Assembly (NCBI RefSeq): GCF_029227915.1
Contig: NC_079876.1
Location: forward strand, 18,664,001-18,728,000
DNA from: Hydractinia symbiolongicarpus
Taxonomy: Eukaryota > Cnidaria > Hydrozoa > Anthoathecata > Hydractiniidae
DNA: 64,000 nucleotides
Reading direction: 5' to 3'
Shown here piece by piece: positions 32,306 through 37,983 of this stretch. Position 1 is the first letter of the stretch; each line of letters starts with the position of its first letter. The notes under the pieces are model-generated. The model saw only the letters and a program-made list of their open reading frames with translations. It searched no databases and was not told the origin of the DNA. The position numbers were made by a program, and so were the translations under genes.

Positions 32306-32893
32306 ATGGCAGAGATTTATCCGAAGCTACCCACGGCTCCCGAGTATTCGAGCGAGCAGGACAAGTTTAATACTAATACCGTGAACTCTCAACTTGGGGA
32401 GCTTAGAAAATTACGTGATAAGTTCAATACAAAATATGAGAAATATAACAAGACGCTGCACAGACTGGTGCTTTTAAATGCCAGCGCCACGGCCCTAACC
32501 GTCGCTTCGGGCATAGGTTCGGTGGTAACCGGTGCCACGCTCATCGGAATCCCCGCTTCCGTGGGATTGGGAGCCGTAGCACTGTCCGGAACCATTTTCA
32601 CGGGCTCCGTCATGGCCCTGATTAAAAGATATCGGAGCAAACTTGACAAGGTCATGAAATTATATGATGTTGCGACGTCCACCATCGCCGTGTTTGAAAA
32701 CTCCGTCTCGCGGGCTCTGAATAATGACGACATTAGTCACATCGAATTTCAAACCCTGAGCGGTATATACTACGAAGCTCTGGACAAGATGACGAAAACC
32801 GACAGAAAGATGGAGAGCGAAACTCGCAGCCAGTTTGAAAAAAGTCTAATGGACGAGGTTCAAAGCCTCAGAAGGACCGTAAATCAAGGTTAG
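32306..32893 (+). CDS. Two-helix membrane protein, paralogue 2
   Basis: 195 aa. The layout matches the gene before it: SQLGELRKLRDKFNTKYEKYNK coil, a longer hydrophobic hairpin (ALTVASGIGSVVTGATLIGIP...AVALSGTIFTG), YRSKLDKVMKLYD, then LNNDDISHIEFQTLSGIYYEALDKM. The DxIS-x-x-EF segment is a conserved feature I recall from similar Polinton proteins. It is better conserved in hydrophobic core length than paralogue 1. Start ATG 32306 follows paralogue 1 by 27 bp. Confidence 0.77.
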   Translation: MAEIYPKLPTAPEYSSEQDKFNTNTVNSQLGELRKLRDKFNTKYEKYNKTLHRLVLLNASATALTVASGIGSVVTGATLIGIPASVGLGAVALSGTIFTGSVMALIKRYRSKLDKVMKLYDVATSTIAVFENSVSRALNNDDISHIEFQTLSGIYYEALDKMTKTDRKMESETRSQFEKSLMDEVQSLRRTVNQG

Positions 32894-32980
32894 TGATGTG
32901 CGCATGTACACCGCTCGCATATTTCGTGTGGTACGATAAAAGTGCTTAAAGTTTTTAGCCGTACATGTATATGCCATAAT

Positions 32981-33250
32981 ATGTCGGACATGAATACCAC
33001 GCCGGACTACAAATTGATGAAACTTCGAGAGTTGCGAGAGATTGCCAAAGCTCGTGGGGTGAAGTATATTTGCGCGATGAAAAAGGCCAGGCTGATTGAG
33101 GTGATTGAGAAGAATGATCTGGATCCGTCATACACCATAGATCCGGATACCAAGCGGGGATGGTATGGATACTGTACCGGCTGGAGGGAGAAAAACAGGG
33201 AGGCGTACCTGAAATGTCAAAAACGTTATAACGACAAGAGATCTAAGTGA
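32981..33250 (+). CDS. SAP/Rho_N-like small protein, copy 1
   Basis: 89 aa from ATG 32981. Residues about 10-38 form a SAP-like helix-extended-helix (LMKLRELREIAKARGVKYI, then KKARLIEVIE), a putative DNA-binding fold. Then come DLDPSYTIDPDTK and a basic tail (WREKNREAYLK...KRYNDKRSK). An inverted paralogue lies at 34186-34455; I count 16 differences over 89 residues. About 30 bp upstream of both copies share ACGATAAAAGTGCTTAAAG. Palindrome P3 begins 12 nt after the stop. Confidence 0.75.
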   Translation: MSDMNTTPDYKLMKLRELREIAKARGVKYICAMKKARLIEVIEKNDLDPSYTIDPDTKRGWYGYCTGWREKNREAYLKCQKRYNDKRSK

Positions 33251-33261
33251 TTGTGCGCATT

Positions 33262-33285
33262 TTTGTTACTCGTACGGGTAACAAA
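33262..33285. repeat. Polinton palindrome P3
   Basis: TTTGTTACTCG, TA, CGGGTAACAAA, with one mismatch between arms. It lies 12 nt past the stop of SAP copy 1 and at the left border of RING cassette 1. Confidence 0.85.
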
Positions 33286-33396
33286 TATCGGTGGGTGGAG
33301 ATATCCATGGCGTGCGGATCGCTAACCTCAAATACGATCTATAAAAATTGGAATAAAAATTCCTATATCGTATATCATATCATATCATATCCAACC

Positions 33397-34134
33397 ATGA
33401 CGTCGAGATTTACAGATGACGAAAACCGACAGTTCCTCGAAAGATTCGGCTCCTGGGCGGACGAATATTTCGGCCGCACAATAGACCCATGCCTGAATTC
33501 CGCATCCAGCAGATCTTGTTGCGAAGAATTACTGAACATGGTCGAAATATTGGAACTACAATATGATGACTTTGAGGGGATCGGTCCGGACTCTGATCAT
33601 AAATCCTATGATGATATTATAGAACACGTAAAAGCTCGAAGTGTCTTACGCACTGGAGGAGTCGGACTCGGATACTATGGAACTCCCATAATAGAAGCGC
33701 GCGTCTATGCAGTCGCCACGGGTCCGTATGAAATATGGACATATATGGACATAGATGATGTCGAGGAGTACGACGATGAGGAGGAAGAGGAGGAAGAGGA
33801 AGAGGAGTACAACGATGAGGAGGAAGAGGAAGAGGAGTACAACGATGAGGAGGAAGAGGAGGAAGAGGAGAAAGAGGAGTACGACGATGAGAAGAGGACG
33901 ACGAGGACAAGAGCGCTGATTGATCGTGATTTTTTTAGTGATGACGATGATGACCTAGAGGACGAGGACAAATGCATAATTTGTCTTTCTAAAAGAAAGA
34001 GTGCAACCATTGTTCATGGTAGAACGGGACATTGCTGCTGCTGTCTATCATGTGCATATAAATTGGAGAATAATAGGAGGGATAAATGTCCCGTGTGTCG
34101 AGCGCGAATAGATTTTGTCATTAGACAATATTGA
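33397..34134 (+). CDS. Mdm2-type RING-finger protein with acidic region (cassette 1)
   Basis: 245 aa from ATG 33397. The N-terminal 130 residues match no family I know. Then follows an imperfect acidic repeat (EEYNDEEEEEEE units, about 130-170) and RTTRTRALIDRDFFS. The C-terminal RING at about 193-245 starts CIIC, has H-x4-H (HGRTGH), then C-x2-C and CPVC, and ends IDFVIRQY. This ligand spacing is that of the Mdm2/MdmX C2H2C4 RING, whose last residues are also functional. An E3 ubiquitin-ligase role is inferred. The last 80 residues are nearly identical to those of the inverted gene at 35687-36403, but the N-terminal parts differ. Confidence 0.8.
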   Translation: MTSRFTDDENRQFLERFGSWADEYFGRTIDPCLNSASSRSCCEELLNMVEILELQYDDFEGIGPDSDHKSYDDIIEHVKARSVLRTGGVGLGYYGTPIIEARVYAVATGPYEIWTYMDIDDVEEYDDEEEEEEEEEEYNDEEEEEEEYNDEEEEEEEEKEEYDDEKRTTRTRALIDRDFFSDDDDDLEDEDKCIICLSKRKSATIVHGRTGHCCCCLSCAYKLENNRRDKCPVCRARIDFVIRQY

Positions 34135-34150
34135 ACGCGAATTCCCGGCC

Positions 34151-34174
34151 TTTGTTACCCGCCCGAGTAACAAA
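34151..34174. repeat. Polinton palindrome P4
   Basis: TTTGTTACCCG, CC, CGAGTAACAAA; on the other strand it reads like P3. It lies 17 nt past the RING stop and 12 nt past the SAP copy 2 stop, between convergent genes. Confidence 0.85.
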
Positions 34175-34185
34175 AATGCGCACAA

Positions 34186-34455
34186 TCACTTAGATCTTTT
34201 GTCGTTATAACGTTTTTGAGCTTTTAGATATGCCTCTCTGTTTTTCGTCCTCCACCTTGAATAGTATCCGTACCGTTGCCGTTTGGTATCCGGATCGATG
34301 GTGTAGGATGGGTCGAGATCATTCTTCTCAATCACCTCAACCAGTTTAGCCTTTCTCATACCCACGATATACTTAATTCCGCGGGATTTAGCAACCTCTT
34401 GCAACTCTCGCAGTTTCATCAATTTGTAGTCTGGTGTGGTATTCATGTCCGACAT
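34186..34455 (-). CDS. SAP/Rho_N-like small protein, inverted copy 2
   Basis: 89 aa, the same length as copy 1 and colinear with it throughout. The SAP-like part is LMKLRELQEVAKSRGIKYI, then RKAKLVEVIE. The basic tail ends identically. Upstream sequence and the 3' flank next to the palindrome are also shared with copy 1, so the duplication included promoter, gene and part of the palindrome. Differences are mostly conservative, which suggests both copies have been kept as proteins. Confidence 0.75.
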   Translation of the reverse strand: MSDMNTTPDYKLMKLRELQEVAKSRGIKYIVGMRKAKLVEVIEKNDLDPSYTIDPDTKRQRYGYYSRWRTKNREAYLKAQKRYNDKRSK

Positions 34456-34550
34456 ATACGCATATACATATACATATAAAAACTTTAAGCACTTTTATCG
34501 TACCACATCATAACAAAAAGGAGATAAATAAAGGTGTGCATAAATAAAAC

Positions 34551-35528
34551 ATGTCAAAACTTCAAGAGACTTACTATCAACCTCAAAATTTATGGAAAGG
34601 ACAAAAGGCTGTTCAGAATTTAAGAGGATTCGGCTTCAAACCAAAGGAGATTAAGAAGTGGCTATCAAAACAAGCATTTTGGCAAGTACATTTACCCGCC
34701 CCAAAACATGTTGAAAGACCACATTATGAAGTTACCACCCCTAATGATTTACATCAATTCGATTTATTGTACATGCCCGGTGACATACTGTATGGTAATA
34801 AATATAAGTACATTTTGTCGGGAATCGATGCTGCTTCCAGATACAAGGTAGCCCGACCTTTGAGGACTAAGAAAGCCAAAGAGGTTGCCGCTATGATTGA
34901 AGACATCTACAAGGCCGGACCATTAACTTATCCAAAAACTTTCCAATGTGATAACGGTTCAGAATTCAAAGCAGATGTGACAAAGCTGTTGGAGAAGCAT
35001 AAGGTTGAAATTAAAAGGGCGACTACAAAATATAAGCATACGCACACAGCTTTTGTTGAGGCGTTGAACAAGATACTTGCGGAAAATTTATTCAAAATAC
35101 AAGATGCTCAAGAACTGAATGATTCTGAAAAGGTATCATCTACATGGGTTAAGCATCTGTATAAACTGATTGATAGGCTAAACGATACAAAGACGCAGAT
35201 GATTGGTATGAAACCAAAAGATGCTATTATAATGAAAGAGGTGCCTCTGGTTAATCAAGAGAATTATCCACCTGAAGTAGAATTACCAAAAGATGGCCTG
35301 TATAGATATCTACTACAACCTGGTGAAGAGCATGATGATGGGCGGAGACGGGCAACCGATAGAATATGGTCGAAAAACACATATAGATTGCGTGAGGTAA
35401 TAGCGCAACCTGGTAACCGTGTAATGTACTATGTTCAAGACGGACCCGGACGGGCTTTTGTAAAAGAGGAATTGATGTTAATACCTGAAGATACAGAATT
35501 ACCTCCTGATTATGTGCAAGGTTGGTGA
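34551..35528 (+). CDS. Retroviral-like DDE integrase (rve)
   Basis: 325 aa, intact. The catalytic triad fits D71 (HQFDLLYMP), D134 (FQCDNGSEF) and E170 (TAFVEALNKIL), with 35 residues between the last two, the D,D-35-E spacing. Residues 1-60 form a helical N-terminal part; no clear HHCC finger is seen. The C-terminal third (RYLLQPGE...RIWSKNTYRLREVIAQPG...YYVQDGPGRAFVKEELMLIP) is a beta-rich, SH3- or chromo-like DNA-binding tail. It would cut and join the terminal repeats during integration. A 9-bp-stem hairpin starts 14 nt past the stop. Confidence 0.93.
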   Translation: MSKLQETYYQPQNLWKGQKAVQNLRGFGFKPKEIKKWLSKQAFWQVHLPAPKHVERPHYEVTTPNDLHQFDLLYMPGDILYGNKYKYILSGIDAASRYKVARPLRTKKAKEVAAMIEDIYKAGPLTYPKTFQCDNGSEFKADVTKLLEKHKVEIKRATTKYKHTHTAFVEALNKILAENLFKIQDAQELNDSEKVSSTWVKHLYKLIDRLNDTKTQMIGMKPKDAIIMKEVPLVNQENYPPEVELPKDGLYRYLLQPGEEHDDGRRRATDRIWSKNTYRLREVIAQPGNRVMYYVQDGPGRAFVKEELMLIPEDTELPPDYVQGW

Positions 35529-35541
35529 AAAAGGGGGCGAT

Positions 35542-35566
35542 ATCTTTACCTGTTTCTGGTAAAGAT
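35542..35566. terminator. Hairpin after integrase gene
   Basis: ATCTTTACC, 7-base loop, GGTAAAGAT: perfect 9-bp stem, 14 nt past the integrase stop. The sequence differs from the GTTAC family, but the position matches the other 3'-end hairpins. Confidence 0.5.
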
Positions 35567-35646
35567 GATGCTGGGGATCGCGCAGGGTGGTCGGCAGATA
35601 TGGCCGCTATTGCTCAGTCTTGGGGGACGATCGACACCTCAGGATT

Positions 35647-35670
35647 TTTGTTACACGGGCGGGTAACAAA
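35647..35670. repeat. Polinton palindrome P5
   Basis: TTTGTTACACG, GG, CGGGTAACAAA. It lies 17 nt past the stop of the minus-strand RING gene, the same distance as P4 from RING 1. Confidence 0.85.
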
Positions 35671-35686
35671 TATCGGGAATTCATGT

Positions 35687-36403
35687 TCAATATTGTCTAA
35701 TGACAAAATCTATTGGCGCTCGACACACGGGACAATTATCTTCCCCCTTTTCCAATTTATATGCGCACGATAAACAGCAGCAGCAATGTCCCGTTCTATC
35801 ATGAACAAAGGTTGCGCTCTTTCTTTTAGAAAGACAAATGATACATCTATCATCTTCATCTAGGTCATCATCGTCATCACTAAAAAAATCACGATCAATC
35901 AGCGCTCTTGTCCTCGTCGTCCTCTTCTCATCATCGTCCTCATCTTCATCAATGTCAAGCTGTGCTGGTACCGATCCAGGTGCCGGTTGTTGAAATGGAG
36001 GTGGTCTGGTGGGTCCGGGCTCATTATAATGAGTATGATCTATTGATAATAATAATTGGATAAGCTCGTCCCTTCTTAGAAGCGAGTATCTAGATGCGCC
36101 GAGGAAACCCGCTCGGTTTCGTAAATCACGGACCGTGAAAAGACTAAAGTCATCAATATATTCTCTACTGTAGGTGGGTGGTGTCGGTCTAGGTGTCGGA
36201 ACACTCTCGATTGCTATCCGGCGGGAATAATGCGATAGATCAATCGATAATAATAATCTGATAAGCTCAGCCCTTCTGAGCCGCGAGTATCCATGTAGGC
36301 CAAGGTACCTCGCTCTGGCTCTTAAATCAGGGAGCGTGAAAAGACTAAAGTCATCAATATATTCTCTGCTGTAGGTGAGGGCGCGTACGATCGGTGAAGA
36401 CAT
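35687..36403 (-). CDS. SAP-SAP-RING protein, Mdm2-type (cassette 2, inverted)
   Basis: 238 aa. It opens with two tandem SAP-like units: YIDDFSLFTLPDLRARARYLG then HGYSRLRRAELIRLLLSID, and a second with TVRDLRNRAGFLGASRYSLLRRDELIQ. A Pro-rich linker and a short acidic stretch follow. The RING tail matches cassette 1: CIIC, HDRTGH, C-x2-C, CPVC, ending IDFVIRQY. The tandem SAP region could direct an E3-ligase RING to DNA or chromatin; this is inference. Only the C-terminal third and the flanks match the RING gene at 33397, so the N-terminal module was exchanged. Confidence 0.82.
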   Translation of the reverse strand: MSSPIVRALTYSREYIDDFSLFTLPDLRARARYLGLHGYSRLRRAELIRLLLSIDLSHYSRRIAIESVPTPRPTPPTYSREYIDDFSLFTVRDLRNRAGFLGASRYSLLRRDELIQLLLSIDHTHYNEPGPTRPPPFQQPAPGSVPAQLDIDEDEDDDEKRTTRTRALIDRDFFSDDDDDLDEDDRCIICLSKRKSATFVHDRTGHCCCCLSCAYKLEKGEDNCPVCRAPIDFVIRQY

Positions 36404-36410
36404 GGTTGGA

Positions 36411-36440
36411 TATGATATACGAATACAGAATCTTTAACCC
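36411..36440 (-). promoter_or_regulatory. Shared 30-bp upstream element, RING 2 side
   Basis: Read on the minus strand it starts GGGTTAAAGATTCTGTATTC and lies just upstream of the ATG at 36403. It is a perfect inverted copy of 36681-36710. Probable core promoter or initiation region. Confidence 0.65.
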
Positions 36441-36506
36441 GATTTTATAGATCGTATTTGAGGTTGGCGATTAGCACGCCATGGATATCTCCGCGAATTC
36501 CTGGCC

Positions 36507-36530
36507 TTTGTTACTCGGACGGGTAACAAA
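36507..36530. repeat. Polinton palindrome P6
   Basis: TTTGTTACTCG, GA, CGGGTAACAAA. Unlike the others it lies upstream of a start, 104 bp before the RING 2 ATG. It corresponds to P3 at the outer border of cassette 1, so the position is explained by the cassette inversion. Confidence 0.85.
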
Positions 36531-36680
36531 AAATCCCGTGGTGTCGATGGATACTCACCCACGGTGGATCGGCACTCTGTGTGTTTTAGCGTGTTTTACT
36601 ACAATTTTAGCACGGTGTGGCAACCACAAACTAGGACACTCATGACCCTCCAACACGGTTTACGATTTTTTTTTAAAAAA

Positions 36681-36710
36681 GGGTTAAAGATTCTGTATTC
36701 GTATATCATA
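36681..36710 (+). promoter_or_regulatory. Shared 30-bp upstream element, PolB side
   Basis: GGGTTAAAGATTCTGTATTC followed by GTATATCATA, ending 8 bp before ATG 36718. Identical in inverse to 36411-36440, giving two divergent genes the same promoter-proximal sequence. Confidence 0.65.
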
Positions 36711-36717
36711 CGCAAGC

Positions 36718-37983
36718 ATGACTTCGAGAAATACCTTTGCTGAATTAAGAAAACTCGCTAAGGAACGCGGCCTACATGGCTACGCAAAGCTCAGAAAGGC
36801 CGAGATTATCGAATTATTGGGACCAACTACCGTTTCAGCACCGGTTAGACCGGTACCCATGCCGAGACCCTCGAGACCCGTACCGGTGTCGAGACCTAGA
36901 CCGAGACCGAGACCGAGACCGGCACCTAGACCGGTGTCGAGACCGACACCGGCACCTAGATACACCGGACCGCCTAGACTCTACAGCCCTTTACCAACAT
37001 CTAGACCCGCCATACATGTACCACCTACATCAATCAAATCTCTGGGGAGTTTTCTAGGATCCGATGGATCTGTACCCATACCAACACCGAGACCGAGACC
37101 TAGACCATTTAGATCTGGCTCTGACATGGATATTTTTGAGCAGGAAGAAATGGCTAAAACCAGACCTATATTGAAAAGCAAGTTGATTGAATGGAGAGAC
37201 TGGTTGAAACATGTACCTAAGGCTATTAAGGATAAAACAACAAAAGCTTTCAAAACCATGAAGGATAAGATCATGGGTTTGTATAAAAAGGGCAGTGGAG
37301 AGGAAGAGGTGAAAGAGGTGGAAGAGGTGAAAGAGGAAAACCCCTATACTCCCATTGAGGAGGCGTTTGACCGTTCATACAAACGTTTCAAGATAAACTC
37401 GGATGGTAAGAAGAGGAATGTCAAGGTCTTTCTCAAACAGCTTAAGCCTATCGTTAAGAGGTTGATGAAGGAAGTGCTCAGGCAGAAGAAGTCGCTGAAG
37501 ACTCAGGCTACACTGTGGGTGAAATGGGTAAAGGAGGACACCGGCTCGACCGATGCCCCACGTGTATATGTTGACAAAGCGTTCAATAGCTATATGGAGG
37601 TATTACATTCCAACGATGACATTTCTAATGTTTTTGATCGGATCCGTAATAAGATAATCGAGCAGATTGAAAACCCTGCTCTACCCGCCAGTGGGTTCAC
37701 AATCGATAAAATCTTGCATATGCATGTGGACTTTCATAAGCTAAAATTAACGAGAGGTAGTTCTTACTTACCGCTACCCAAGAATTTCAGTGGAAAGCGA
37801 TCTGTGATTAACCCACATAACGAGGATGAAGAATGCTTCAAATGGGCCGTTATCGCTGCTCTCAATCATGATAAGATTGATAATCATCCTGAACGAATCT
37901 CAAACCTTAAGAAGTTTGAAGACAAGTGCAATTGGGGTGGTCTAACTTTCCCAATGGCTCTAAACAAGATAGATTTATTTTAG
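36718..37983 (+). CDS. PolB N-terminal extension with SAP domain; ends at in-frame TAG
   Basis: 421 aa. Residues 1-35 are a SAP/Rho_N-like unit (FAELRKLAKERGLHGYAKLRKAEIIELL). A Pro/Arg repeat tract with RPRPRPRP follows at about 42-100, then a basic-acidic linker. Residues 215-421 match the conserved region that precedes the exonuclease domain in Polinton polymerases (FLKQLKPIVKRLM, LPLPKNFSGKRSVINPHNEDEECFKWAVIAALN). The TAG at 37981-37983 cuts the protein within a conserved region, and the same frame continues directly. So this and the next entry are one gene interrupted by a nonsense codon, or a recoded stop. Confidence 0.85.
   Translation: MTSRNTFAELRKLAKERGLHGYAKLRKAEIIELLGPTTVSAPVRPVPMPRPSRPVPVSRPRPRPRPRPAPRPVSRPTPAPRYTGPPRLYSPLPTSRPAIHVPPTSIKSLGSFLGSDGSVPIPTPRPRPRPFRSGSDMDIFEQEEMAKTRPILKSKLIEWRDWLKHVPKAIKDKTTKAFKTMKDKIMGLYKKGSGEEEVKEVEEVKEENPYTPIEEAFDRSYKRFKINSDGKKRNVKVFLKQLKPIVKRLMKEVLRQKKSLKTQATLWVKWVKEDTGSTDAPRVYVDKAFNSYMEVLHSNDDISNVFDRIRNKIIEQIENPALPASGFTIDKILHMHVDFHKLKLTRGSSYLPLPKNFSGKRSVINPHNEDEECFKWAVIAALNHDKIDNHPERISNLKKFEDKCNWGGLTFPMALNKIDLF

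Noticed and set aside
33617-34010. Long open frames antisense to RING gene 1, rich in Ser or Pro/His
   Set aside because: They mirror the acidic GAG/GAA repeat on the other strand and have no family signal.
33262-36530. Site-specific shufflon-type inversion system
   Set aside because: No tyrosine or serine recombinase is encoded, and the cassettes are duplicated rather than just invertible. Kept only as palindrome-linked duplication.
36776-37057. Arg/Asp-rich and Gly/Leu-rich frames overlapping the PolB N-terminal extension
   Set aside because: They are alternate readings of the Pro/Arg repeat tract; the SAP and polymerase frame explains the sequence.
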